From Burkholderia sp. Nafp2/4-1b (GTDB taxonomy: Bacteria; Pseudomonadota; Gammaproteobacteria; Burkholderiales; Burkholderiaceae): a stretch of 64,000 nucleotides of DNA. The notes beneath the pieces were generated by a model, which saw nothing but the letters and a program-made list of their open reading frames with translations, did no database searches and had not been told where the DNA came from. This document shows, piece by piece, positions 1 to 8,990 of the stretch. Location of the stretch: the NCBI RefSeq assembly GCF_003635165.1, contig NZ_ML058609.1, positions 19,929 to 83,928 on the forward strand. The letters run 5' to 3'. The position numbers and the translations under genes are program-made. Every line of letters starts with the position of its first letter. The first letter of the stretch is position 1.

Positions 1-1
1 C

Positions 2-130
2 GTGATGGACCGCGGGCAAATCGTGGAAAGCGGCACGCACGACGCACTGCTGAACATACAGGATGGCATCTACGCACACCTGTATTCGCTGCAACAGGGC
101 AATCGCGACGCACCGGAGGCGCGGACATGA
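2..130 (+). CDS. C-terminal end of a type I secretion ABC transporter ATPase (partial)
   Basis: Only the last 42 codons are in the window; the 5' end lies to the left. The readable tail contains VMDRGQIVESGTHDALL, the D-loop/H-loop-distal segment that closes the nucleotide-binding domain of ABC exporters (D-G-x-I-x-E-x-G-x-H/T-x-x-L-L). Its TGA overlaps the ATG of the following HlyD-family gene (ATGA at 127-130), so the two are translationally coupled. With the HlyD adaptor and a TolC-like protein next to it, this is inferred to be the inner-membrane ATPase/permease of a type I secretion system. The substrate cannot be judged from this window. Confidence 0.8.
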   Translation: MMDRGQIVESGTHDALLNIQDGIYAHLYSLQQGNRDAPEART

Positions 131-1470
131 GCATGCGACAGCAGGCAGGGGCGTGGCGTGAACTGGTCGGGCGTTACCGCGATGTCTGGCGTCACTGCTG
201 GAAGCAGCGCCATCGGATGACGTTGCCGGCATTCAATGCGAACGAGGCCGAGTTTCTGCCGGCGGCGCTGTCTGTCCAGGCGACACCTGTCTCGCCGGCG
301 GGCCGGTGGGTCGCGCGCATTCTCATCCTGCTTGTGATGACGGCGATCGTCTGGTCGTATTTCGGGAAAATCGACATTGTTGTCGACGGCGGCGGCAAGA
401 TCATTCCGTCCTCCCGGACGAAGACGCTGGCGGCGGTCGAGGTCGCCAGCGTGCGAGCGCTGCACGTGCGCGACGGACAGGTCGTGAAGGCTGGCGACGC
501 ACTGATCGATCTCGATACGCGCGTGATCGACGCCGAACGTCAACGGGCGGACGGCGACCGGCTGAATGCGGTACTGCAAGCCGAGCGTGCCCGGGCGTTG
601 ATCGACGCGATCGACACGGGCCGACAGCCTCGGCTGGCGGGTGTGGAGGGTGTGTCGCCCGAGCGTCGGCGCGAGGTCGAGCGGCATCTGCTGGATCAAT
701 GGCGCGATTTCGTCGCGCGACGGGACCGTCTCGACAGCGAAGTACAGAGGTACGGTCAGGCCGCTCCGCTTGCGGCGCGTCGTGCGGACGATTACGCCAA
801 GTTGATGGAGACCCGTGACGTTGCGGAGCACGCGTGGATCGAGGCCGAACAGCAGCGCATCGATACGGCGGGACAGCTTGCGGATGCGCGTCACCAACGC
901 GCGGCTCTCGTGGCGGAGACGCGACGGAATGCCCAGGATGCGTTGAACGATGCGCAGCGTATCGTGGACGCGTCGTCGGGCGACATGCGGCTTGCGGAGG
1001 CACACGGCGAACTGCTGCGCCTGACCGCGCCGATCGACGGAACCGTGCAGCAGCTTGCCGTCCATACCATTGGGACAGCGGTGCCGGCCGCGCAACCGCT
1101 GATGCAGATCGTGCCGCGAGAGGGGCCGGTAGAAATGGAAGCATTCGTCGACAACCGGGATATCGGCTTCGTCAAGGAAGGCCAGGCCGCCAGCGTGAAG
1201 ATCGACGCATTCGAGTACACGAAATACGGCACGTTGTCGGCGACCGTGAGTCATGTCTCGCGCGATGCGATAGACGACGACAAGAAGGGACTCGTCTACT
1301 CGGTCAGGATCATGCTTGATCGTTCGGTGCTGGCGGTAGACGGTCGCGAGATCGCACTGTCGCCGGGTATGTCGGGCAGTGCGGAGATCAGAACCGGTAC
1401 GCGGCGGGTAATCGAATATGTGCTGTCGCCGGTGCTGCAGCATGCGCGGGAGAGTTTGCGTGAGCGATAA
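127..1470 (+). CDS. HlyD-family periplasmic adaptor of a type I secretion system
   Basis: A 447-residue membrane-fusion protein. A cytoplasmic N-terminus of about 60 residues precedes one membrane segment (about 62-79, ILILLVMTAIVWSYF), followed by the lipoyl-like half motif around 82-105, a long alpha-helical hairpin (about 130-280, rich in E, R, A, Q) and the second beta-barrel part with APIDGTVQQLAVHTIG near 300. This order is typical of HlyD/PrtE-type adaptors that bridge an inner-membrane ABC exporter and a TolC-type duct. The start overlaps the ABC gene stop. The end overlaps an alternative upstream GTG of the next gene, so all three genes form one operon. Confidence 0.9.
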   Translation: MSMRQQAGAWRELVGRYRDVWRHCWKQRHRMTLPAFNANEAEFLPAALSVQATPVSPAGRWVARILILLVMTAIVWSYFGKIDIVVDGGGKIIPSSRTKTLAAVEVASVRALHVRDGQVVKAGDALIDLDTRVIDAERQRADGDRLNAVLQAERARALIDAIDTGRQPRLAGVEGVSPERRREVERHLLDQWRDFVARRDRLDSEVQRYGQAAPLAARRADDYAKLMETRDVAEHAWIEAEQQRIDTAGQLADARHQRAALVAETRRNAQDALNDAQRIVDASSGDMRLAEAHGELLRLTAPIDGTVQQLAVHTIGTAVPAAQPLMQIVPREGPVEMEAFVDNRDIGFVKEGQAASVKIDAFEYTKYGTLSATVSHVSRDAIDDDKKGLVYSVRIMLDRSVLAVDGREIALSPGMSGSAEIRTGTRRVIEYVLSPVLQHARESLRER

Positions 1471-1489
1471 CGGCATGAAAGGGAGCGGG

Positions 1490-2902
1490 ATGCGCCGCTG
1501 GATCTACGCTTTGATGTTCGTTTCGTTTGCATGCGCCGCGGAAACGCGTGGCGTGCCGGATGGCTTCGTCGATCCGTTGCTGACTCGTCCGCCAGTACTG
1601 GATGCGGAGCCGCGATTACCGGGCGACGACATGCCGATTGCGTGTCCTTCATCCCTGGACCTGACGAAGCCGCTGACGATTGGTGATGCCGTTGACCTCG
1701 CGCTGTGCCACAACCCGCGCATTCGAGTGGCGTGGGCATCGATCAAGATCCAGGCCGCTGCGCTGGGTGAAGCGAGAGCGGCATGGCTACCCACCGTCAA
1801 CGGATCGATCAGCCAACTGGCAACCTATAACCGATATCATGACGCGCGGACGATGAATACGCACGGCGTCGGCAGAACAATGAATGCAAACCTGAGCTGG
1901 CGATTGCTCGACTTTGGCGGCCGGACCGCGAACCGCATCGCAGCACAGCAACTGCTGACGGCCGCGTTGGCTGGTCACGATGCCTCGATGCAAAAGGCGG
2001 TCGTGGATGTCATAGGCGGCTATTTGGATCTCCAGAATGCACAAGCGGCGCGTGCAGCGCGTACCGAGTCCGCGGCACTGGCCGAGTCGACATTGCGTGC
2101 GTCGCGTCAGCGGTTGGCCAGGGGCGTAGCATCACGAGCAGACGTATTGCAGGCAGAAACGGCATGGGCCAAGGCGATATTGGCTGCGCGGCGAGCGGAC
2201 GGGGACGTGGCGCGCGCGCGTGCGGAGCTGGTCTTTGCGGCAGGGCTGCCTGCGGGTACGCGAATCGAAGTCGAGGCGGCAGTCGTACCGGTTGCGTTGG
2301 ATGCGGAACGCCAGCTAAGCGACTGGCTTCGCGCTGCGGAGGGAGCTCATCCGGAAATCCGGGTGGCGCGGGCCAAATGGAAGGCTGCGGAAGCGAAGGT
2401 GACGACCGCACGGTCAGAGGGCATGCCGACGCTGGATCTGAGCGGGACGTTGTCCCGGAACGGCTACCCGAATCAGGGGTTGCAGTCGGTACGTGCGACG
2501 CAAACCAGCATCGGCCTGACTTTGACGATTCCGTTCTTTGACGGTTTTTCTCGCACGTATCGGATTCGTGGCGCGCAGGCTCAGGCCGAACTGGCGCAGG
2601 CACAGCTTCTCGATACGCAGCAGCAGATTCTGCGTGACGTGCTGAAGGCCCATGCCGATGCGGAGACGACGGCGGATAACCTGGATGCGTCTGCGCGCTT
2701 GCTGGCTGCCGCGGAAGCGGCGCTGACATCGGCACGCAATCGTTACGCGTTCGGCGCAGGAGATATTCTGGAACTGCTGTCGGCACAAGCGGCCCTTGCC
2801 GATGCCCGCCAGGAACGGGTGCGAACGCTGGCCGAGTGGGAGGCGGCGCGGCTTCGGCTGTTTGCCAGCGCTGGCGTCATCGGACGATGGGCATTCCGGT
2901 AG
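1490..2902 (+). CDS. TolC-family outer-membrane efflux/secretion protein
   Basis: About 470 residues with a signal peptide (MRRWIYALMFVSFACAAE) and two homologous halves rich in Ala/Gln/Glu helices, as in TolC. Recognisable landmarks are LTIGDAVDLALCHNPRI near 60-75, LSWRLLDFGGR, the A-R-A-E-L pattern, and LTIPFFDGFSR in the second half. It supplies the outer-membrane channel for the ABC/HlyD pair just upstream. Three in-frame starts exist (GTG 1460, ATG 1475, ATG 1490). I chose 1490 because it follows a good ribosome site (GGGAG at 1481-1485) and gives a compact signal peptide; the GTG at 1460 would overlap the HlyD gene by 11 bases. Confidence 0.88.
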   Translation: MRRWIYALMFVSFACAAETRGVPDGFVDPLLTRPPVLDAEPRLPGDDMPIACPSSLDLTKPLTIGDAVDLALCHNPRIRVAWASIKIQAAALGEARAAWLPTVNGSISQLATYNRYHDARTMNTHGVGRTMNANLSWRLLDFGGRTANRIAAQQLLTAALAGHDASMQKAVVDVIGGYLDLQNAQAARAARTESAALAESTLRASRQRLARGVASRADVLQAETAWAKAILAARRADGDVARARAELVFAAGLPAGTRIEVEAAVVPVALDAERQLSDWLRAAEGAHPEIRVARAKWKAAEAKVTTARSEGMPTLDLSGTLSRNGYPNQGLQSVRATQTSIGLTLTIPFFDGFSRTYRIRGAQAQAELAQAQLLDTQQQILRDVLKAHADAETTADNLDASARLLAAAEAALTSARNRYAFGAGDILELLSAQAALADARQERVRTLAEWEAARLRLFASAGVIGRWAFR

Positions 2903-2908
2903 TACTAG

Positions 2909-2949
2909 AGACGGCCATCGCGATAGCCGCAGTCCGCGATCGGCCGTCT
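2909..2949. terminator. Bidirectional terminator hairpin between tolC-like and mscS-like genes
   Basis: AGACGGCC (2909-2916) pairs with GGCCGTCT (2942-2949), and the stem continues inward with ATCGCG (2917-2922) against CGCGAT (2935-2940), with a single bulged base at 2941. This gives a 14-bp stem lying exactly between two convergent genes (stop at 2902 and stop at 2954). There is no long T tract, as is common in high-GC genomes. Confidence 0.75.
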
Positions 2950-2953
2950 TCGT

Positions 2954-5398
2954 TCACTTCTCCACCGCCGGCATGTTCTGCACCACCAGCATCTGCGGGG
3001 TCGACAACGTGATCTGCGCCGCGCGCAACTGTTTCAGGATCTCGAACAGCAGATCGCTCTTCGTCGTGGTCGCGATCCGCGGGCTTGCCACATAGCCTGT
3101 CACGCTGAGCGTGATCCCCTCCGGTGTCAGCTGGCTGAACGTGACCGACGGCGCCGGCTTCTCGAGAATCGCCGGGTGTTCGCAATACGCGTCGAGCAGC
3201 AGGTCGCGCACCTGCTCGGGGTCGGTGTTCAGCGGGAACGTCAGCATCAGCGTCGCGACGCCCTGCGTGCTGTTGCCCATCGTCACGTTGCGCACGTTCT
3301 GCGAAATCAGCTGCGAGTTCGGCACGATCACGGTCGAGCGGTCGCTGAGCTGGATCTCGGTCGCGCGGACGTTGATGCGGCGGATGTCGCCCTCGACACC
3401 CGCGATGCTGACCATGTCGCCCACCTTCACCGGCCGCTCCGTCAGCAGGATCAGCCCCGACACGAAGTTCTTCACGATTTCCTGCAGGCCGAAACCGATA
3501 CCGACCGACAGCGCGCTGACGATCCACGCGAGGTTGCTCCATCGGACGCCGAGCAGCCCGAGCGTCATCAGCACGAGCAACACGTACCCGACGTTGGTGA
3601 ACAGCGTGATCAGCGACACGCGCATGCCCGTGTCCATGCCGAGTGCCGGCATGAACTCTCTGTCGAGCCAGCGACGCACGGAGCGCAGCAGGTAGAAGCC
3701 GATCGCGAGCCCGATCACGGCGTTCATGATCCGGTCGGGCATGATGTTCAGGCTCTGCAGCCGCTGGCCGCCGATCATCGCGACCGCGCTGTCGAGCAGG
3801 TCGCTCGGCGTCGTGCCGAAGCCGCCGGTCAGCAGCGCGATCGCCGCGACCAGCATCAGCAGGCTCGTGCCGAGGCCGGACACGACGGTGTGCGCCTGGT
3901 CGAGATGCCGGTCGTCGAGCGCGAACAGATGCTTGATCTGCTTGCCGGTCGACAGGTTCGCGGAAAACAGACTTTCGCTCGCGTCGCGCGTCAGCTGCGT
4001 CAGGATGTAGACGCTGCACAGCACGATCTCGAACCACACGAGTTCGTACGTGATGAAGCGCGCGACCGTGATGTAGCCGATCAGCAGCGCGACCAGCGAC
4101 GCGACGATCGCCAGCGTGACGGCGGCGTGGATCAGCCCCGCGAGCGTCGAACGAACCTCGGGCGCCTCGCCGGATGCGGCAAGCGCGCTGCGCACGCGAT
4201 TCGCGCGCAGGATCGACGCGCCGACGGTCACCGCGACGACGAGCGAGACGATGCCGCGGCCGAACAGCGTGACGGACAGGCTGGTGTCGACGATCCGGTT
4301 GATCGATTCGAGCGTGCCGGCCATCAGCAGCAGCGCGGCCAGCACGCCGGGGAACGGTTTCATCGCGAGCGCGACGGGATCGGCGAGCGCGGGCAGCCGC
4401 CACGACGGATGCTTCGTGCAGAGCAGCGCGCGGCCGAGGCCGGCGATCAGTGCGCAGGTCACGGCGAGCTTCGCGAACTGGTCCCACAGATCCGTCATCG
4501 ACGGCGTGAGTTCGTAGTGGCGGGCGAGCGCGAGATAGAGGATCTGGACCGCGACTGCGGTGGCCAGCAGCGTCGCGAACGCCGTCGACAGCGCGAGCGC
4601 GCTGCGCCGCAGCCGGGTCGGCGGCAGGCGGTTCAGGCACACCCATGCGAGCCCGCGCTCGACGATGCGGCGCCCGCCGAGCCACGCGGCGAGCGCGGCG
4701 ATCAGCAGCAGCGTGGTGATCGCGCGCTGGCCGGGCGTCCACGACGAGCGCAGCATGTCGCGCAGTTCGTCGTTGAAGTCCTCGAGCCGCTGGACATCGT
4801 CCGGCGACAGACGGAACAGCGGCAGCCAGAACTGCGCGGCGAAGATGCTGCCCGAACGGAACGCGAGCTGGTTCTTCAGCAGGCTGCGGTGCAGCTTCGC
4901 GAACTGGTCGTTCAGGTTCGCGAGGTTCGTCTTCTGGTCGGCTGCCTCCTTCAGCGCGGCGTCGATCTGCGTCTTGCGCGCGTTGAGCGCCGCGCGCTGC
5001 TGCGCGACCGCGGGCGTTTCGGGCGACGCGCCCGGCGCCGGCGGCGGGCCGAGCACGTCGAGCTGCGCCTGCACCTGCGTGCGCTGCGGTGCGAGCTGGC
5101 TCTGCAGCTTGTCGACGTCGGCGCTGAGCTCCTGGGTCGCTTCGCCGAGCTCGTCGAGCTCCTTGCTGTTGGTCGCGTTCGACGTCTGCTGCTTGATGCG
5201 GTCCTGTTGCACCTGCATCTGCTTGAGCTGCGCAACGGCGTCGCTCAGCGAAATGGTCGGCGCCGGGACGCCGACGCCGCTCGCGGTCGGCGCGGAGGCG
5301 GCCGACGGAAACGCCGACGCGCTCGCTAGCGCCGCGAACTGCAGCAGTGCGAACAGCGCGATCCGGCGTGCGTACGTGGATAGTCGTTGTATGGACAT
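2954..5398 (-). CDS. Large mechanosensitive channel, MscS family (DUF3772-type N-terminus)
   Basis: About 814 residues. A signal peptide (MSIQRLSTYARRIALFALLQF) is followed by a periplasmic coiled-coil region (roughly 50-200, many Q, K, E, with AQLKQMQVQQDRIKQQ), about ten membrane segments in the middle, and the MscS core near 560-760. In the core the pore helix reads WIVSALSVGIGFGLQEIVKNF, and the beta domain contains LLTERPVKVGDMVSI and IVPNSQLISQNVRN, which are MscS signatures. Its role is pressure relief during hypo-osmotic shock in the inner membrane. A TTG start at 5422 is also possible; the ATG at 5398 gives a normal signal peptide. It is convergent with the tolC-like gene. Confidence 0.9.
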   Translation of the reverse strand: MSIQRLSTYARRIALFALLQFAALASASAFPSAASAPTASGVGVPAPTISLSDAVAQLKQMQVQQDRIKQQTSNATNSKELDELGEATQELSADVDKLQSQLAPQRTQVQAQLDVLGPPPAPGASPETPAVAQQRAALNARKTQIDAALKEAADQKTNLANLNDQFAKLHRSLLKNQLAFRSGSIFAAQFWLPLFRLSPDDVQRLEDFNDELRDMLRSSWTPGQRAITTLLLIAALAAWLGGRRIVERGLAWVCLNRLPPTRLRRSALALSTAFATLLATAVAVQILYLALARHYELTPSMTDLWDQFAKLAVTCALIAGLGRALLCTKHPSWRLPALADPVALAMKPFPGVLAALLLMAGTLESINRIVDTSLSVTLFGRGIVSLVVAVTVGASILRANRVRSALAASGEAPEVRSTLAGLIHAAVTLAIVASLVALLIGYITVARFITYELVWFEIVLCSVYILTQLTRDASESLFSANLSTGKQIKHLFALDDRHLDQAHTVVSGLGTSLLMLVAAIALLTGGFGTTPSDLLDSAVAMIGGQRLQSLNIMPDRIMNAVIGLAIGFYLLRSVRRWLDREFMPALGMDTGMRVSLITLFTNVGYVLLVLMTLGLLGVRWSNLAWIVSALSVGIGFGLQEIVKNFVSGLILLTERPVKVGDMVSIAGVEGDIRRINVRATEIQLSDRSTVIVPNSQLISQNVRNVTMGNSTQGVATLMLTFPLNTDPEQVRDLLLDAYCEHPAILEKPAPSVTFSQLTPEGITLSVTGYVASPRIATTTKSDLLFEILKQLRAAQITLSTPQMLVVQNMPAVEK

Positions 5399-5818
5399 GG
5401 AATGCTTACATTTTGCCGACAAGGCCGGATGCCGAAAGGCGCCCGGAAGCCGGAAGTTGGCCCGGTAGGCATGTTACCGGGCAGTGGCGGCGGCAGTCGT
5501 GCCGATCACGGTTCGCGGGTGTCGCGCGCCGGAGGGCCAGCATGGGCTGGCGAAGGCCCCGCACGCCCATGCCGACGGGGCCGCGCCGGCTCCCCGCTCA
5601 GTCGCCCGGCGCGATTTCACGACGCCGGCATTCCTTACGAAACCGACAGACGGTTACGCAATTTACATATCGTCGGACGCCAAAACGCGGGGCCGGAACC
5701 GGTTCGCGATGCGACGCCGGTGATGCGGCGTGCCGGTACAATGCAGCGAATCATCCGACGGCGGCCTGCCCGCCGCCGCACAACAACATACACGACACGA
5801 TCAGGAGACACGACCAAG
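5399..5818. other. Intergenic region between divergent mscS-like and MFS genes
   Basis: About 420 bases of GC-rich DNA without a credible gene. It must contain promoters for both flanking genes. A TACAAT hexamer at 5737-5742 is a possible -10 element for the MFS gene, but no convincing -35 partner is visible. An AGGAGA ribosome site lies at 5802-5807. Confidence 0.5.
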
Positions 5819-7237
5819 ATGGTCTCAACGGACAGCATTCCCGCGGCAACCGCCTCGTCCTCTTCCATCGACGCCGGCTCGATCTCAGCCCGCCTCGACC
5901 GACTGCCGCCGACCCGCAGCGTCTGGAAGCTCGTCGTGCTGCTGAGCCTCGGCTTCTTCTTCGAACTCTACGATCTGCTGTACAGCGGCTACGTCGCGCC
6001 GGGCCTCGTGAAAAGCGGGATCCTGTCCGCGACGACGCACGGCCTGTTCGGGACCACGGGCGTCGCGAGCTTCATCGCCGCGCTGTTCTCCGGCCTCTTC
6101 ATCGGCACGATCGCATGCGGCTTCCTCGCGGACCGCTTCGGCCGCCGCGCGATCTTCACGTGGTCGCTGTTGTGGTACACGGCCGCCAACGTCGTGATGG
6201 CGTTCCAGGATACGGCAGGCGGGCTGAACTTCTGGCGCTTCGTCGTGGGGCTCGGCCTCGGCGTCGAGATGGTCACGATCGGCACGTACATCTCGGAACT
6301 CGTGCCGAAGCAGATCCGCGGCCGCGCGTTCGCGTGCGAGCAGGCGGTCGGCTTCGTCGCGGTGCCGGTGGTCGCGTTCCTCGCCTACCTGCTCGTGCCG
6401 CATGCGCCGTTCGGTCTCGACGGCTGGCGCTGGGTCGTGCTGATCGGCGCGCACGGCGCGCTGTTCGTGTGGTGGATTCGCCGCGAGCTGCCGGAGAGCC
6501 CGCGCTGGCTGGCGCAGCAGGGCCGCGTCGACGAGGCCGACCGCATCATGCGCGCGCTCGAGGCGAAGGTCGAAGCCGAATACGGCCGGCCGCTGCCGCC
6601 GCCCGCGCCGGCGGAGCCGGTGCCGCCGCGCGGCAGCTTCCGCGACATGTGGGTGCCGCCGTATCGCAGCCGCACGATCATGATGACGATCTTCAACGTG
6701 TTCCAGACGGTCGGCTTCTACGGCTTCGCAAACTGGGTGCCGACGCTGTTGATCAAGCAGGGCATCACGATCACGTCGAGCCTGATGTATTCGAGCGTGA
6801 TCGCGCTCGCGGCGCCGCTCGGTCCGCTGATCGGCCTCGTGATCGCCGACCGCTTCGAGCGCAAGTCGGTGATCGTCGCGATGGCGGCGGCGATCGTCGT
6901 CTGCGGGCTGCTGTTCAGCCAGACGACGGTGGGGGCGTTCCTGATCGTGCTAGGCATCGGCCTCACGCTCGCGAGCAACATCATGTCGTACAGCTTCCAC
7001 GCGTACCAGGCGGAGCTGTTCCCGACGTCGATCCGCGCGCGCGCGGTGGGCTTCGTCTACTCGTGGAGCCGCTTCTCGGCGATCTTCTCGTCGTTCGTGA
7101 TCGCGGCGGTGCTGAAAGGCTTCGGCACGTTCGGCGTGTTCGCGTTCATCGCGGGCGCGATGGTGATCGTGATGGCCGCGATCGGGCTCATGGGGCCGCG
7201 CACGAAGGGCATCGCGCTCGAAGCCATTTCGAAGTAG
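5819..7237 (+). CDS. MFS transporter, metabolite:H+ symporter type
   Basis: 472 residues with twelve predicted membrane helices in the 6+6 pattern. The first helix carries SLGFFFELYDLLYSGYVAPG (the acidic E-x-Y-D motif of AAHS/MHS-type carriers). The loop 2-3 signature is GFLADRFGRRAIF and its second-half counterpart is GLVIADRFERKSV. The loop 4-5 region reads LVPKQIRGRAFA, and RRELPESPRWL is the sugar/metabolite-carrier motif after helix 6. These place it in the sugar-porter/MHS branch of the major facilitator superfamily at the inner membrane. The substrate is unknown. AGGAGA 12 bases upstream supports the start. Confidence 0.88.
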   Translation: MVSTDSIPAATASSSSIDAGSISARLDRLPPTRSVWKLVVLLSLGFFFELYDLLYSGYVAPGLVKSGILSATTHGLFGTTGVASFIAALFSGLFIGTIACGFLADRFGRRAIFTWSLLWYTAANVVMAFQDTAGGLNFWRFVVGLGLGVEMVTIGTYISELVPKQIRGRAFACEQAVGFVAVPVVAFLAYLLVPHAPFGLDGWRWVVLIGAHGALFVWWIRRELPESPRWLAQQGRVDEADRIMRALEAKVEAEYGRPLPPPAPAEPVPPRGSFRDMWVPPYRSRTIMMTIFNVFQTVGFYGFANWVPTLLIKQGITITSSLMYSSVIALAAPLGPLIGLVIADRFERKSVIVAMAAAIVVCGLLFSQTTVGAFLIVLGIGLTLASNIMSYSFHAYQAELFPTSIRARAVGFVYSWSRFSAIFSSFVIAAVLKGFGTFGVFAFIAGAMVIVMAAIGLMGPRTKGIALEAISK

Positions 7238-7531
7238 GCAGCGGATGGATGCGCGCTCGTGTGTCGCGCATCGTTCGCGTAGTTCAAAGCCGCCAACACA
7301 ACAGCGTGCCATGCAGTGGCGATACTATCCGCAACGAGTTGAAACAAAGCGTGACCAAGCGCAAAACCCCGCAAAACCGGGGGTTCGGCCCTGCCGATTC
7401 GCGGTCGCGCTAGTAAAATGAAAGTTCTGACGACTCATTAGCCGCCATCGGACCGGACGCGTTGCCTGCACGAACGGCTCAACCGCGAAGAGGCGTCGGC
7501 GCCGGATGCGCAGCATGTGTCCGGCGTGTCG

Positions 7532-8806
7532 ATGGCTCGTGCGGAAGTCGCGCCGTCGCCGCGTGCGGCGGCCGGTTCGGCCGATGGCCTCGAACGCATG
7601 ACACTTTCCGACCTCGCGCGGCGTTTTCCCAAGCCGCGTCGCCGTACCCTCGCAGTCGCATCCGTATGGCTCGCGGCCGCCCTCCCGATTTCCATGCTCG
7701 TCGAGGGGCCAGTGCTGGCCGCGTCCGACGCACCGTCGTCCGTTGCTACGCCATCCTCATCAACGGCGTCGGCCGCGCATCCGGGGTCGTCGGCGCATGC
7801 GTCGTCGGCAGCGGCACCATCGTCGGCGGCATCCGCCGCGCATCACGCATCGTCCGCGAGCGACGCATCGGCGGCTTCCGCCGCGTCCGCCGCATCGCCG
7901 GCCTCCGCGGCATCGGCTGCGTCCGCCGCATCGCCTGCGTCGGCAGCGTCCGGCACGCCGGCAAGCGAAGCCGAGGCGGCTGCACCGACGCCGCCGCGCC
8001 GGCATCCGCCGCTGTCGGCCGACGAAGCGAAAGACGCAACCGCGCGCGCGATCGACATGCGCAAGCGCTTCACACAGGAAGTCACGCGGCGTCTGAACGT
8101 GCCCGCGAACGAACAGCGCGCATACGGCGCGCGTCTTCAGAATGCGCTCGACGACGCGAATCTCGGCGACCTCGCCGGCGAATACGTCGCGATGGTCGAT
8201 CGCGCGCCGAACGTGCAGGCGCTGTTCATCTATTTCCGTGCGACGCCGAAGAATGCGTGGCTGCTGATCGGCGCAGCGCCGGTCGGCACGGGCTGGCCGG
8301 GCCAGTACGATCACTTCCTGACGCCGCTCGGCGTGTTTCACCACTCGCCCGATCATATGGATTTCCGCGCGGAAGGCACGACCAACGACAACGGGATTCG
8401 CGGCTACGGCCAGCGCGACATGCGCATCTTCGACTTCGGCTGGGTGGACGGCGAGCGCGGTTGGGGCAAGGGCGGCAAGTCGCCGATGCGTTTCCAGATG
8501 CATGCGACCGACCCCGATCGTCTCGAGCCGCTGCTCGGCATCCGCCATTCGAAGGGCTGCGTGCGAATTCCGGCATCGTTGAACACGTTCCTCGACCGCC
8601 ACGGCATCCTCGACGACGACTATCAGGCGCGCGTCGAGGCCGGCAAGTCGCTGTGGGTGCTGCGCCACGATCGCGACATCACGCCGATCGCCGGCCGCTA
8701 CCTGGTCGTGATCGACAGCGAACGCAAGACGCGTCCGGCCTGGTCGCCGGCGCCGGGGCGCAACGCGTGGTCGAAATTGCCGAAGGGCGGCGACACGGCG
8801 GACTGA
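7532..8806 (+). CDS. L,D-transpeptidase/YkuD-fold protein with Ala/Ser-rich linker
   Basis: About 424 residues. An N-terminal basic stretch (FPKPRRR) and hydrophobic segment (VASVWLAAALPISMLV) form a signal peptide or anchor, followed by a low-complexity Ala/Ser linker (about 70-150). The C-terminal half contains the YkuD catalytic signature GIRHSKGCVRIP (the nucleophile is the Cys of S-K-G-C-V-R) plus an upstream conserved region, TGWPGQYDHFLTPLGVFHHS. The family makes or trims 3-3 peptidoglycan cross-links or attaches proteins to peptidoglycan in the periplasm. Start choice is uncertain: GTG 7517, ATG 7532 and ATG 7598 are all in frame without a clear ribosome site. The repeat-rich linker has no direct functional clue. 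Confidence 0.8.
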   Translation: MARAEVAPSPRAAAGSADGLERMTLSDLARRFPKPRRRTLAVASVWLAAALPISMLVEGPVLAASDAPSSVATPSSSTASAAHPGSSAHASSAAAPSSAASAAHHASSASDASAASAASAASPASAASAASAASPASAASGTPASEAEAAAPTPPRRHPPLSADEAKDATARAIDMRKRFTQEVTRRLNVPANEQRAYGARLQNALDDANLGDLAGEYVAMVDRAPNVQALFIYFRATPKNAWLLIGAAPVGTGWPGQYDHFLTPLGVFHHSPDHMDFRAEGTTNDNGIRGYGQRDMRIFDFGWVDGERGWGKGGKSPMRFQMHATDPDRLEPLLGIRHSKGCVRIPASLNTFLDRHGILDDDYQARVEAGKSLWVLRHDRDITPIAGRYLVVIDSERKTRPAWSPAPGRNAWSKLPKGGDTAD

Positions 8807-8990
8807 CGACGGCCGGTCCGCCGGCAAGGGAGGTCGGCGCAGGAGGTCGGCGGACCAACGGATGAGAATAAATCCGTTTTATTGAGACATAAGTAAAGCA
8901 AACTTTTATTATCCGATCGCGGTTCGTATAGTCGAGTCCAGTTTCGCGGAACCCTGCCGCGCCCGGACCACCACCGACCCTACGACCCGC

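Noticed and set aside
3176..5329. 717-codon plus-strand open frame opposite the mscS-like gene
   Set aside because: Antisense shadow with Arg/Gln/His-rich sequence; the minus-strand frame has complete MscS motifs.
7743..8096. Alternative-frame proteins in the Ala/Ser linker of the L,D-transpeptidase-like gene
   Set aside because: Arg/His-rich shadows of a low-complexity GC-rich stretch; the main frame links signal peptide and catalytic domain without interruption.
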